Origin: Comamonas sp. B21-038
GTDB lineage: Bacteria > Pseudomonadota > Gammaproteobacteria > Burkholderiales > Burkholderiaceae_C
Length of the DNA: 64,000 nt
Reading direction: 5' to 3'
Assembly: GCF_022387135.1 (NCBI RefSeq)
Contig: NZ_CP092462.1
Location: 1,674,001 to 1,738,000, forward strand
Position 1 is the stretch's first letter, and every line of letters begins with the position of its first letter. The position numbers were made by a program, and so were the translations under genes. Of this stretch, positions 17,565 to 26,126 are shown one piece after another. The notes beneath the pieces are model-generated. The model had not been told where the DNA came from. It made no database searches and worked only from the letters and a program-made list of their open reading frames with translations.

Positions 17565-18647
17565 ATGCAACGCCGACATCTCATCCAAGCCGCTGCTGCC
17601 TTGCCTCTGGCAGCCCTGGTCCAGCGCACATCGTGGGCGCAGGAGGGGGCCGAGCTCTATGCCGGAGAAAAAGAGCTCTACGACCTGGCCAAAAAAGAAG
17701 GTTTTTGCGTGTCTTTCGACACCGGTCCGGAATGGGCCAACTGGAAGGCCTTGTTTGCCGAGTTCAAGAAGCGCTACCCCGATGTCGAGCTGAGCTACAA
17801 CGATCTGGGCTCGGCCGCCACGGTGGTCGCGCTGGAGAAGATGCGCCGCCGCCCCCAGGCAGACACGGCCTACTACTTCGCGGCCTCGGCCGTGGATGCC
17901 GCGAAAAAGGACGTGGTGGCGCCGTTCAAGCCCATCCACTTCGACAAGTTGCCCGAGGTGTTCCGCGAGGCGGAAGGGCGCTGGTTCACGATCCATACCC
18001 TGAACATCGCCTTCCTGGTGAACAAGAAGCTGGTCAAGAACGTGCCCAGCGGCTGGGCCGACCTGCTCAAGCCCGAGTACAAGAACAGCGTGACCTACCT
18101 GGACCCCCGCAGTTCCGGCGTGGGCCAGGTGCTGACCTTGGCCGCAGCCTACGGCAATGGCGGCAGCGTGGACAACGTCAAGCCCGGCACCGATTACCTG
18201 GGCAAGCTGCATGCTGCCGGCAATGTGCAGCGCGTGGAGGGCACGACCCCGTATGCCAAGTTCATCAAGGGCGAAATCCCGATCTGGATCGGCTACGAGA
18301 ACGATGGCCTCAAGGCCAAGCATAACGATGGCATGGGCGACGCCTGCGAGGTCGTCATCCCCAAGGAAGCCAGCGTGGCCGCACCGTATGCCATCAGCCT
18401 GGTGAAGGGCGGCCCGAACCCGAACGCCGGCAAGCTGTGGCTGAACTTCATCATGAGCGAGGCCGGCCAGCAGCTGTTCGCCAAGGGCTTTGTGCGGCCT
18501 GCAGTGCCTGGTGTCAAGCTGCCCGACGATGTGGCCAGCAAGCTCCCGGCAGCGGCGCAGATCCGTCCGCTCGATGTCATCAAGGCCTCGGCCAAGAAGG
18601 CCGAGATCGACCAGCTCTGGGCGCAGGCCACGCTGGGTCGCTCATGA
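17565..18647 (+). CDS. ABC transporter substrate-binding protein (Fe3+/polyamine/2-AEP type)
   Basis: A 360-residue periplasmic protein. Signal peptide residues 1-25 (MQRRHLIQAAAALPLAALVQ...SWA|Q) after GAAGGAAAA. The type 2 binding fold starts at ELYDLAKKEGFCVSFDTGPEW and includes the IHTLNIAFLVNKKLV and YLDPRSSGVGQVLTLAAAYG segments typical of the AfuA/PhnS group. There are no clustered Tyr or His ligands that would argue strongly for iron. It ends overlapping the second permease. Confidence 0.88.
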   Translation: MQRRHLIQAAAALPLAALVQRTSWAQEGAELYAGEKELYDLAKKEGFCVSFDTGPEWANWKALFAEFKKRYPDVELSYNDLGSAATVVALEKMRRRPQADTAYYFAASAVDAAKKDVVAPFKPIHFDKLPEVFREAEGRWFTIHTLNIAFLVNKKLVKNVPSGWADLLKPEYKNSVTYLDPRSSGVGQVLTLAAAYGNGGSVDNVKPGTDYLGKLHAAGNVQRVEGTTPYAKFIKGEIPIWIGYENDGLKAKHNDGMGDACEVVIPKEASVAAPYAISLVKGGPNPNAGKLWLNFIMSEAGQQLFAKGFVRPAVPGVKLPDDVASKLPAAAQIRPLDVIKASAKKAEIDQLWAQATLGRS

Positions 18648-19474
18648 GCGGTTGGATACGCCGTTTCGGCGCCTGGCCGGCCTGGTGCTTCATGGCGCTG
18701 TTCTTCGTGCTGCCGCTGGCATCCTTGGTGCCTGAGGCCATGACGGACGGAGGCAGCGCCTTTGCCCGCTTGTGGAGCAATCCACTGCTGGGCCGGGCGG
18801 TGCTGAACACCGTGGTGCTAGGCCTGACCGCCGGTGCCGTCTCCGGCCTGGTGGGCACGGTGATCGCCATTGAGCTGGGGCGCCAGCCGCTGCAGCGCCG
18901 GCGCTGGATGATGACCTTGCTCGGGCTGCCGCTGGCCTTCTCGGGTCTGGTGATCGCCTATGGCTTCATCCTGGCCTTTGGGCGCTCGGGCTTTGTCACG
19001 CAGCTGCTGGTGGCGCTGGGCATGGATGGCGCTGCCGTCGGCAGCTGGATCTATGGCACGGTGGGGCTGGGCTGCGCCTATGCCTACTACCTGGTGCCCC
19101 GCGTGGCGCTGTCGCTCTACCCGGTGTTTGCCAACCTTGACCTGCGGCCCATGCTGGCGGCGCGCACCTTGGGAGCCACGCGCTGGCGCGCATTCCGCGA
19201 CACGGTGGTGGCCGAGGTGGCGCCATCGGTGGTATCCAACGCCTGCCTGGTGGCCGCCATTGCGATGGGCACCTACGGCACGGCGCTCGCGCTGGTGGGT
19301 ACGCAGCTGAACATTCTTCCGCTGATGCTGTTTGCACAGGTCAGCGACGGCGGATCGGACCTGAGCGTCGCATCCGCCTTGTCATTGCTTTTGATGGCGC
19401 TGTGCGTCATCGTCATGGGATTGGGAGACGCCATTGCACGCCAACGTGAACAACATGCCGCAGGATCGCATTGA
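18644..19474 (+). CDS. ABC transporter permease, second subunit
   Basis: A 276-residue inner-membrane permease with six predicted helices and the EAA loop (DLRPMLAARTLGATRWRAFRDTVVAEVAPSV). ATG at 18644 overlaps the binding-protein TGA (ATGA). It pairs with the permease at 15714. Its last codons overlap the following gene by about 40 bases. Confidence 0.9.
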   Translation: MSGWIRRFGAWPAWCFMALFFVLPLASLVPEAMTDGGSAFARLWSNPLLGRAVLNTVVLGLTAGAVSGLVGTVIAIELGRQPLQRRRWMMTLLGLPLAFSGLVIAYGFILAFGRSGFVTQLLVALGMDGAAVGSWIYGTVGLGCAYAYYLVPRVALSLYPVFANLDLRPMLAARTLGATRWRAFRDTVVAEVAPSVVSNACLVAAIAMGTYGTALALVGTQLNILPLMLFAQVSDGGSDLSVASALSLLLMALCVIVMGLGDAIARQREQHAAGSH

Positions 19475-20018
19475 TGCGCTGGGCTTGCCGCCGGGGCTGA
19501 CCGAGGCGCTGCGGCGGCTGGCCCTGCACCAAGCCAGCCCGGCGCGCCACCGCCGGCCGGTGGGCGTCATCGGCCCGGGTGATGCCGATGGCCGGGTGTA
19601 CGCCGATGCGCGGCTGATTGCCCGCGCGCTGGCTGCCGCCGACATGGCGATTGTCTGTGGGGGGCGCGGCGGTGTGATGGCTGCGGCCTCACAGGGCGCC
19701 ACCGAAGCAGGCGGGGTCGCCATTGGCATCCTGCCCGAAGAAGACGAGCGCCATGCCAATCCCTATCTCAGTGTCGCCTTGCCGACAGGAATAGGCGAAA
19801 TGCGCAATGCCTTGATCGCCCGCAGCGCCCTCTGCCTGGTAGCCGTGGGCTACAACATGGGCACGCTTTCCGAGATGGCGCTGGGTCTGAAGTGGGAGCG
19901 CCCGGTCTTCGTGCTGCACGGCGAACTGTCCTTGCCCGGCGCGGTCGAGGTGGCGGATGTGCAACAGATGCTGGGCTGCGTCGTGGACTGCCTTTTGGGC
20001 GATGCCGCGTCTGCGTGA
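19434..20018 (+). CDS. TIGR00725 family protein (LOG/DprA-like SLOG fold)
   Basis: A 194-residue Rossmann-like protein: VGVIGPGDADG near residue 43, VCGGRGGVMAAASQGATEAGGVAIGILP (about 73-100), PTGIGEMRNALIARSALCLVAVGYNMGTLSEMALGLKWERPVFVL (about 122-166). This is the nucleotide-binding SLOG pattern with GG-x-GGVM and GTLSE. Translation probably starts at TTG 19434 with GGGAGACG upstream; ATG at 19455 is the alternative. It overlaps the permease gene. The molecular role of TIGR00725 is unknown. Being inside an importer operon suggests it acts on a nucleotide-like or modified substrate, but this is inference. Confidence 0.75.
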   Translation: MHANVNNMPQDRIDALGLPPGLTEALRRLALHQASPARHRRPVGVIGPGDADGRVYADARLIARALAAADMAIVCGGRGGVMAAASQGATEAGGVAIGILPEEDERHANPYLSVALPTGIGEMRNALIARSALCLVAVGYNMGTLSEMALGLKWERPVFVLHGELSLPGAVEVADVQQMLGCVVDCLLGDAASA

Positions 20019-20045
20019 ATGGCGGCAATGCGCTCGTGAGGCCGC

Positions 20046-21002
20046 CTACACCTCCCGGTGCAGAAATTGCTTTCTGTAGCTCGCGGGAGAAATCGAAAAC
20101 ATCCGCGTGAACTGCAGGCGAAATGACACCGTGGAGCCAAAGCCTGCTGTCTCCGCCACCTGGTCGATGGAGCCGTCACCGCGCTCGAGCAGGCGCTGGG
20201 CGACGGCCAGTCGTTGGTGCAGCAGCCATTGCACGACGGTAGCGCCGGTCTTGCGCTTGAAGTGGCGGCTGAAGTTGCGGGCGCTCATATGGGCCTTCTG
20301 GGCCAGCTGTTCCACATTGATGGGTTCGTTGAGATGGGCCATGGCCCAGTCAAGCGCTGCGGAGACGGCATCCGGGCGCTCGGTCTCGGACAGCGGCATC
20401 TCGATGTACTGAGACTGGTTGCCATGGCGGTGCGGAGCAACGACCAGGCGGCGCGCCACCCGGTTGGCAATTTCTGCGCCATGGTCCAGGCGGATCAGGT
20501 GCAGGCAGCAGTCAATGGCGGCTGCGGTGCCGGCCGACGTGGTGATATTGCCGTCGTCGGTGTAGAGCGCATGGCGGTCGAGTTTGACCTCGGGGTGGTC
20601 CTTGGCGAAATCATCGGCCCAGGCCCAGTGCGTCGAAGCCGAGCGGCCCTGCAGTAGACCGGCCTGGGCCAGCACAAAGGTGCCCAGGCACAGGCCCACG
20701 ACCCGCGCGCCACGCGTATGGGCCTGCTGCAGCGCGGCCAGCATCGCAGCGGAGGGCCGCGCCTCCGGTGAACTCCAGGACGGAATGATGACGGTATCGG
20801 CCTGCTCCAGAGCGGCCAGGTCGTGCTCGACCTGAATCGCGAATCCGGACAGGGTGGACACAGCACCGGTGCGCTCCGCGCAGACCCGCAACTCGTAGCG
20901 CGGGGCACCCAGGCGCAGCAAATCGTCGCCGAACACGATGCAGGGGACGGACAAATGGAAGGGGCTGATGCCGTCGTAGGCAATCACAGCAATCGTGTGC
21001 AT
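20046..21002 (-). CDS. GlxA-type AraC family transcriptional regulator
   Basis: A 318-residue regulator. Residues 1-180 form a DJ-1/PfpI-like domain (AVIAYDGISPFHLSVPCIVFGDD; Cys in GLCLGTFVLAQAGLL). Residues about 215-315 hold two AraC helix-turn-helices (PINVEQLAQKAHMSARNFSRHFKRKTG and GDGSIDQVAETAGFGSTVSFRLQFTRMFSISPASYRKQF). Its targets are unknown; the cupin gene lies divergently upstream. It converges with the SLOG-protein gene. Confidence 0.9.
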   Translation of the reverse strand: MHTIAVIAYDGISPFHLSVPCIVFGDDLLRLGAPRYELRVCAERTGAVSTLSGFAIQVEHDLAALEQADTVIIPSWSSPEARPSAAMLAALQQAHTRGARVVGLCLGTFVLAQAGLLQGRSASTHWAWADDFAKDHPEVKLDRHALYTDDGNITTSAGTAAAIDCCLHLIRLDHGAEIANRVARRLVVAPHRHGNQSQYIEMPLSETERPDAVSAALDWAMAHLNEPINVEQLAQKAHMSARNFSRHFKRKTGATVVQWLLHQRLAVAQRLLERGDGSIDQVAETAGFGSTVSFRLQFTRMFSISPASYRKQFLHREV

Positions 21003-21169
21003 GGCATGGAAAGGGTGGATTTGGCCGGATCTTATCGCATCTTGTCTATTTGGCTACTTTTGCATTTTCTGCAGATCAACAGAATAGAGCCATCGATTCA
21101 GACAAACTTGAAGGCATTACTAGTCAGGATCGAAGAGCTTATTCAATCGTTTAATACTAGGAGTTAATG

Positions 21170-21592
21170 ATGAAGTTTTCCATCGCTGCTGCCGTGTTGG
21201 CCACCTCTTCGCTGATCGCCTGCGCCGCAGGTGCTGCCGACGGCCTGGTCTCCGTTCCTGTATCGCAGCTCAAGTGGACGGAGCTGGCGGGCTCGGGCGG
21301 TATCAAATACGCCAATGTCCGTGGTGATCTGACAGGCCAGAACCCTTACGAAGCCTTTGTCCTGTTCCCCGCTGGACGCGACAACCCCACCCACCACCAC
21401 AGCAAGTCGCTGCCCACGGTTGTCATCCAGGGCACGTTTTATGCTGTTATCGACGGCAAGCGTACCGAGTACCCTGCGGGCTCTTTCTATGATCTTCCAG
21501 CCGGCAAGATTCACGAGAGCGGTTGTGTGGCGGGCATGGATTGCCTGCTGTACCAATACCAGAGCAGCGGTTTTGATTTTGTGACTAAATAA
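21170..21592 (+). CDS. Exported cupin-domain protein
   Basis: A 140-residue protein with a signal peptide (MKFSIAAAVLATSSLIACAAGA|A; the Cys is not in a good lipobox) and a single cupin barrel: FPAGRDNPTHHHSK holds the metal-binding His triad and IDGKRTEYPAGSFYDLPAGKIHESGC the second cupin motif. It resembles DUF4437-type cupins. ATG-ATG at 21167/21170 follow AGGAG; the second has the better spacing. An 11-mer TTAATACTAGG occurs on both sides of the gene. Function unknown. Confidence 0.75.
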   Translation: MKFSIAAAVLATSSLIACAAGAADGLVSVPVSQLKWTELAGSGGIKYANVRGDLTGQNPYEAFVLFPAGRDNPTHHHSKSLPTVVIQGTFYAVIDGKRTEYPAGSFYDLPAGKIHESGCVAGMDCLLYQYQSSGFDFVTK

Positions 21593-21660
21593 TCTGATTC
21601 GTTGGATTAATACTAGGATGCGTGGATAGTGGGCTTTTAGGCTGCCATGTATCCACCATT

Positions 21661-21690
21661 AAAAAATGGCAGCCTCGGCTGCCATTTTTT
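21661..21690. terminator. Bidirectional terminator between cupin and yggX
   Basis: A 14-bp perfect stem, AAAAAATGGCAGCC and GGCTGCCATTTTTT, separated by two bases. Because the arms carry A and T runs it can stop transcription from both sides, serving the plus-strand cupin and the minus-strand yggX. Confidence 0.93.
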
Positions 21691-21732
21691 ATGTCCGGGA
21701 CGGAGCCCCGGCGTGCACTTTACAGGGGCACA

Positions 21733-22008
21733 TCAGTCTGCGGTAGGGGGCACGTAGCCGGCTGCCGCATCGGCGCCTTCGCCGAAGAAATGGTTTTCCA
21801 TCTGGCGGGCCAGGTACTGGCGGGCGCGCTGGTCGGCCAGATTCAGGCGGTTTTCATTGACCAGCATCGTCTGGTGCTTGAGCCACCCCGCCCAGGCTTC
21901 CTTGCTGACGTTTTCCCACAGGCGCTTGCCCAGCTCACCAGGGTAGGGGGGAAAGTCGAGGCCCTCGGCTTCTTTGTGCAGTTTGACGCAGTTGACCATA
22001 CGTGCCAT
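21733..22008 (-). CDS. yggX: Fe(2+)-trafficking / oxidative damage protection protein YggX
   Basis: A 91-residue cytoplasmic protein matching YggX throughout: [29 protein letters not shown] at the N-terminus (Cys7 conserved), then [18 protein letters not shown] and RKYLxxQMExFFFG-type motifs. YggX protects Fe-S clusters against oxidants and helps iron delivery. Start at 22008 follows GGAAGCATCTCCC. Single gene ending at the shared terminator. Confidence 0.95.
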   Translation of the reverse strand: MARMVNCVKLHKEAEGLDFPPYPGELGKRLWENVSKEAWAGWLKHQTMLVNENRLNLADQRARQYLARQMENHFFGEGADAAAGYVPPTAD

Positions 22009-22202
22009 GGGAGATGCTTCCTTCGTTGGGTTGACGCTGATGCACTGGCGGTGCTCGCCCGATACTGCCGCAGTCTGCCGGCCATCGCCAGACACTGCCT
22101 GCTTTGCCCGCACTTCCACCAGGGTGGGGGTGCGGGCGAGCCTCCTGCTTGCCAGCCCGTCACCGGGCCCGGCCACTGCGATTTCGCGTCTTGTTAATAA
22201 GT

Positions 22203-22222
22203 TTCAGTTATAAAAAACTGAA
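22203..22222. promoter_or_regulatory. Inverted repeat, candidate CysB/LysR operator
   Basis: TTCAGTT, six A/T bases, AACTGAA, set in an AT-rich stretch about 90 bases before the sulfate-binding protein gene. A CysB-like activator is encoded just downstream, making this a plausible binding site. The repeat itself is certain, the binder is inferred. Confidence 0.45.
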
Positions 22223-22252
22223 TTAATAGTAGTTTGAGTTTTTATGGCGGCG

Positions 22253-22302
22253 TTTCAGAATGTGTTCAGGCCTCAAGCCCTACGACTTCTGCCATTCTGA
22301 AA
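22253..22302 (+). promoter_or_regulatory. Long-range inverted repeat in the sulfate-binding gene leader
   Basis: TTTCAGAATG (22253-22262) and CATTCTGAAA (22293-22302) are perfectly complementary over 10 bases with a 30-base loop. The right arm overlaps the only purine-rich stretch (GAAAG) before the ATG at 22310, so a folded leader could hide the ribosome-binding site. It may instead be a DNA operator. Confidence 0.45.
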
Positions 22303-22309
22303 GTGTTCC

Positions 22310-23356
22310 ATGCAACAACGCCGCCACTTTATCAAGTTTCCGATAGCCGCAGCCGCAGTCGCGTCTCTGATGGCACTTGCGCCTGCCGTTTTCAGCAGCG
22401 CGGCCCATGCCCAGGCGCCAGCCCCGGTGACCTTGCTCAATGTCTCTTACGACCCGACCCGTGAGCTGTACAACCAGTTCAACCAGGCTTTTGCCAAGCA
22501 CTGGAAGGATACGACCGGCCAGACCGTGACCATCAAGCAGTCGCATGGCGGCTCCGGCAAGCAAGGGCGCGCGATCATTGACGGCATCGAGGCCGACGTG
22601 GCAACGCTGGCGTTGGCGGGGGACATCGACGCACTGCACAAATATGGGCAGCTGGTGCCCGCCGATTGGCAAAAGCGCTTGCCGCTGAACAGCGCGCCTT
22701 ACACCTCGACCATTGTGTTCCTGGTCAAAAAAGGCAACCCCAAGGGCATCAAGGACTGGGGCGATCTGATCAAGCCGGACGTGAAGGTGATTACGCCCAA
22801 CCCCAAGACCAGTGGCGGCGCGCGCTGGAACTACCTGGCTGCCTGGGAGTTTGGCAAGCGCAACTATGGCGGTGAAGCAGGTGCCAAGGACTACATCACC
22901 AAGCTGTTCAAGAATGTGCCGATTCTCGACACCGGCGCGCGCGGCTCGACGGTGACCTTTGTGCAGCGGGGCCAGGGCGATGTGCTGCTGGCCTGGGAAA
23001 ACGAAGCCTACCTGGCACTGAAGGAATTCGGGCCCGAGAAGTTCGAGATCGTGACGCCTTCGCTGTCGATCCTGGCCGAGCCCACGGTGACTGTCGTGGA
23101 CAAGGTGGTCGACAAGCGTGGCACCCGCAAGATTGCCGAGGCCTACCTGCAGTACCTGTACTCCGACGAAGGCCAGGACATTGCTGGCCGCAATTTCTAC
23201 CGCCCCACTGCCGAAGCGGCCAAGGCCAAGTACGCCAGCCAGTTCGCCAACCTGAAGCTTTTCACCATCGATGACGCTTTCGGTGGCTGGACCAAGGCAG
23301 ATGCTGCGCACTTTGCCGACGGCGGCAGCTTTGACCAGATCTACACCAAGAAATAA
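22310..23356 (+). CDS. Sulfate ABC transporter substrate-binding protein
   Basis: A 348-residue periplasmic sulfate/thiosulfate-binding protein (Sbp/CysP family). Signal peptide about residues 1-36 ending AHAQ. The mature part has [52 protein letters not shown] and the family-typical [21 protein letters not shown]. No CysT, CysW or CysA follows; the next gene is a CysB-like regulator, so the membrane part must be encoded elsewhere. Confidence 0.92.
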   Translation: MQQRRHFIKFPIAAAAVASLMALAPAVFSSAAHAQAPAPVTLLNVSYDPTRELYNQFNQAFAKHWKDTTGQTVTIKQSHGGSGKQGRAIIDGIEADVATLALAGDIDALHKYGQLVPADWQKRLPLNSAPYTSTIVFLVKKGNPKGIKDWGDLIKPDVKVITPNPKTSGGARWNYLAAWEFGKRNYGGEAGAKDYITKLFKNVPILDTGARGSTVTFVQRGQGDVLLAWENEAYLALKEFGPEKFEIVTPSLSILAEPTVTVVDKVVDKRGTRKIAEAYLQYLYSDEGQDIAGRNFYRPTAEAAKAKYASQFANLKLFTIDDAFGGWTKADAAHFADGGSFDQIYTKK

Positions 23357-23374
23357 GCAAGGACGCTCAACAAT

Positions 23375-23396
23375 CCGCCAGGTCATCCCCTGGCGG
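23375..23396 (+). other. Stem-loop between the sulfate-binding and CysB-like genes
   Basis: CCGCCAGG, six-base loop, CCTGGCGG: an 8-bp GC hairpin in the 62-base gap, followed only by TTGG. It may be a weak terminator or an mRNA-stabilising hairpin that makes the binding protein more abundant than the regulator. Confidence 0.45.
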
Positions 23397-23418
23397 TTGG
23401 TCCATAAAGGTGAATGTT

Positions 23419-24399
23419 ATGAATTTTCAGCAACTGCGGGCCGTGCGTGAGGCCGCCCGCAATGGCTACAACCTGACCGAGGTGGCGCATGTGCTCTATA
23501 CCTCGCAACCAGGTGTCAGCCGCCAGATCCGCGAATTGGAAGACGAGCTGGGCGTGGATATCTTCATCCGCGCCGGCAAGCGTCTGACCGGGCTGACCCC
23601 GCCGGGCGAGGCCATCTTGCCGATCGTCGACCGTTTGCTGCTGGAGTCCGAAAACCTGCGCCGCGCCGGTGCCGATTTCCATGCGAGCCGCAGCGGTCAG
23701 CTGAGCATTGCCGCCACCCACTCGCAGGCCCGCTATGCGCTGCCGCTGGTGGTGCGCGATTTTCGTGAGCAGTTTCCGGATGTGGCCCTGCACCTGCACC
23801 AGGGCTCGCCGCGCCAGGTGGCCGAAATGCTGCTGAGCGGCGCGGCCGATATCGGTGTGGCCACCGAGGCCTTGACCGGCTATGCCAGCCTGGCCACCTT
23901 GCCGGGCTACCGCTGGACGCACTCGGTTGTCGTGCCGCCCGGCCACCCGTTGCTGGCCCAGCAGGAGTCCGGCCGGCCGCTGACCCTGCAGTCGCTGGTG
24001 CGTTTTCCGATCATCACCTATGAGCAGGGCTATACCGGCCGCTCGCACATCGACGAATCCTTTGCCGCGGCCGAGGTCACACCCAATGTGGTGCTGACCG
24101 CGATGGATGCGGACGTGATCAAGACCTATGTCGAGCTGGGCATGGGCATTGGCATCGTGGCCTCGATCGCGTTTGACGAGGAGCGCGATCGCAACCTGCG
24201 GGCGATTGATGCCGGTCATCTGTTCAAGGTCAACACCACCCGCATCGCACTGCGCAAGGGCGTGTGGTTGCGCGCCTACGCGTTGCAGTTCATCGAGAGC
24301 TTTGTGCCAACCTTGAAGCGCGAAGTGGTCTTGCAGGCGGTGTCCGCTACCGCACCGGACGAAGCGGCAGCCGCTGCCAACGCCCAGAAAGCGGCTTGA
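23419..24399 (+). CDS. CysB-like LysR transcriptional regulator
   Basis: A 326-residue regulator of the CysB/Cbl subgroup: MNFQQLRAVREAARNGYNLTEVAHVLYTSQPGVSRQIRELEDELG is the HTH, and the effector domain contains ATHSQARYALP, FPIITYEQGYTGR and DADVIKTYVELGMGIGIVA, which in CysB line the inducer/sulfate pocket. Length equals CysB (324). ATG at 23419 has AAAGGTGA upstream. It lies directly behind a sulfate-binding protein gene, consistent with control of sulfur assimilation. Confidence 0.9.
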   Translation: MNFQQLRAVREAARNGYNLTEVAHVLYTSQPGVSRQIRELEDELGVDIFIRAGKRLTGLTPPGEAILPIVDRLLLESENLRRAGADFHASRSGQLSIAATHSQARYALPLVVRDFREQFPDVALHLHQGSPRQVAEMLLSGAADIGVATEALTGYASLATLPGYRWTHSVVVPPGHPLLAQQESGRPLTLQSLVRFPIITYEQGYTGRSHIDESFAAAEVTPNVVLTAMDADVIKTYVELGMGIGIVASIAFDEERDRNLRAIDAGHLFKVNTTRIALRKGVWLRAYALQFIESFVPTLKREVVLQAVSATAPDEAAAAANAQKAA

Positions 24400-24504
24400 G
24401 CGCGCTGGTTTATACGCGAAGGGGATCGGGGCTGACAAGAATGGAAACAAAGTTTTCCATATGCGCAGGCTATGATGCACGTTTTCAACGTGAGGAGATA
24501 GCGA

Positions 24505-25269
24505 ATGCGCACAACTTTGATGCTCACCGGTCTGGTGGCCGCCATGGCCCTGGCCGGCTGCAAGACCATGGACGCGGGCAACCTGAGCGGGCTGATGGAC
24601 TCCGGCTCCACCGCAATGAAGGCCATGACATTGACCGATGGCGATGTCGTGGCCTTGTCCAATGAATCCTGCGCCGCACTGGACCAGCAAAACAAGCTTG
24701 CGCCTGCGAACAACAAATACAGCCAGCGTCTGGCCAAGGTCGTGGCCAAGATGCCGCAAGAGGTAGAAGGCAAGAAGGCCGACTACAAGGTCTACCTGAC
24801 CAGCGATGTGAACGCCTGGGCGATGGCCAATGGCTGCATCCGCGTCTACAGCGGCCTGATGGACCTGATGAACGACGACGAACTGCGTGGCGTGATCGGC
24901 CATGAAATCGGCCACGTGGCCTTGGGCCACAGCAAGCGCCGCATGCAGACGGCCTATGCCACATCGGCCGCACGCCAGATTGCCGCCAACAGCGGCAATG
25001 CCACCCTGGCATCGCTGTCGAGCTCGCAAGCGGGCGAGCTGGGGGAGAAGTTCATCCATGCGCAGTTCTCGCAGGCCAACGAGTCTGCTGCCGATAACTA
25101 CTCCTTTGACCTGCTGACCCAGCAAAAGATGGAGCGGCAGGGCCTGGTGACTGCGTTCCAGAAGCTCGCCAAGCTCAGCGGCGGTGGCGGCGGCTCTCTG
25201 ATGGATTCGCACCCGCCATCGGAGGCCCGTGCCAAGGCAATGCAGGCACGACTGGACAGCGGCAAGTAA
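24505..25269 (+). CDS. M48 family metallopeptidase, lipoprotein
   Basis: A 254-residue envelope zinc protease. Lipoprotein signal with LAGC lipobox (Cys19). The catalytic HEIGH motif is at 133-137 in VIGHEIGHVALGH; the third ligand is probably the Glu in QANESAADNY. Similar in layout to LoiP/YggG and BepA-type quality-control proteases but without TPR repeats. Preceded by GTGAGGAG; single gene with its own terminator. Confidence 0.88.
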   Translation: MRTTLMLTGLVAAMALAGCKTMDAGNLSGLMDSGSTAMKAMTLTDGDVVALSNESCAALDQQNKLAPANNKYSQRLAKVVAKMPQEVEGKKADYKVYLTSDVNAWAMANGCIRVYSGLMDLMNDDELRGVIGHEIGHVALGHSKRRMQTAYATSAARQIAANSGNATLASLSSSQAGELGEKFIHAQFSQANESAADNYSFDLLTQQKMERQGLVTAFQKLAKLSGGGGGSLMDSHPPSEARAKAMQARLDSGK

Positions 25270-25282
25270 ATCTCCGCAACGC

Positions 25283-25324
25283 AAAGGACTGGCAGGCTGC
25301 AAGGCAGCTGACCAGTCCTTTTTT
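25283..25324 (+). terminator. Rho-independent terminator after the M48 protease
   Basis: AAAGGACTGG and CCAGTCCTTT form a 10-bp stem around a 19-base loop, followed by T residues. Confidence 0.85.
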
Positions 25325-25421
25325 GCGTCTGCACATCGCGGACGGGCCTGCCGCCGGTGCTTGTGTGACGCCGCTGCACAGCGCGGGCTGCTATGGTGGC
25401 AGCCCAACTCCAAGAGATGTT

Positions 25422-26123
25422 ATGCAGTTACTGTTGTTGAGCAACTCCCGTGCCCCGGATGGCGGCTACCTGACTTTTTGCCGCGATGCGCTGGCAGCGC
25501 AGATGCAGGGCGTGCAAAAAGCACTGTTCGTGCCCTTTGCCGGTGTCACCCTGAGCTGGGATGATTACGCTGCGCAGGTGCAGGACGCCATGGCACACAC
25601 CGGCGTTCAGTTGGTGGGCGCGCACAGGGATGACGCCCTGGGCCAGTTCCTGGCTGGGGATATTCAAGCGGTCATCGTCGGCGGCGGCAATACCTTCCAG
25701 CTGCTGGCCGAATGCCGCAAACGGGGCTGGCTGGTGCGCATTGGCGATGCGGTGCGCTCGGGGCGCATGTCGTACACCGGCTGGAGTGCTGGCGCCAATC
25801 TGGCGGGGCTGACGATCAACACCACCAATGACATGCCTATCGTCGACCCCCAAGGCTTTAGCGCGTTGGGCCTGGTGCCGTTCTGCATCAACCCGCATTA
25901 CAACAACAGCCTGCCGCCCGGCCACCAGGGCGAAACGCGCGACCAGCGCCTGGCAGAGTTCCTGATCGCCAACCCGGACAAGCTGGTGGTGGCGTTGCCC
26001 GAGGGCAGCTGGCTGCGGGTGCAGGGCGGCCAGGCCCAGGTGGCGGGGCAGTTTGCAGCCAAGCGCTTTGCAGCGGGCAAGCCGGTCGAGGACCTGCCCG
26101 TAGGGACTGCGCTGAACGTCTAG
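25422..26123 (+). CDS. pepE: Dipeptidase E (peptidase S51)
   Basis: Cytoplasmic serine peptidase cleaving alpha-aspartyl dipeptides. 233 residues. Catalytic Ser122 lies in YTGWSAGANLA; Asp137 (TTNDMPIVDP region) and His159 (CINPHYNN) match the spacing of the Salmonella PepE triad (120/135/157). ATG at 25422 is supported by the alignment with PepE N-termini (MxLLLLSNS). It converges with the thiolase gene, with a gap of three bases. Confidence 0.92.
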   Translation: MQLLLLSNSRAPDGGYLTFCRDALAAQMQGVQKALFVPFAGVTLSWDDYAAQVQDAMAHTGVQLVGAHRDDALGQFLAGDIQAVIVGGGNTFQLLAECRKRGWLVRIGDAVRSGRMSYTGWSAGANLAGLTINTTNDMPIVDPQGFSALGLVPFCINPHYNNSLPPGHQGETRDQRLAEFLIANPDKLVVALPEGSWLRVQGGQAQVAGQFAAKRFAAGKPVEDLPVGTALNV

Positions 26124-26126
26124 TAC

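Larger units (their letters stand above)
22009..22309. promoter_or_regulatory. Divergent control region of yggX and the sulfate-binding protein gene
   Basis: A gap of 301 bases with two inverted repeats near the sulfate-binding gene: TTCAGTT-N6-AACTGAA at 22203-22222 in an AT-rich patch, and a long-range 10-bp repeat (22253-22302) described separately. The remainder, about 22009-22190, shows nothing recognisable. Confidence 0.5.

Noticed and set aside
15714..20018. Firm assignment of the importer as phosphonate-specific (PhnSTUV)
   Set aside because: No phosphonate catabolic gene is present and the binding protein class also includes iron and polyamine receptors, so only the class is stated.
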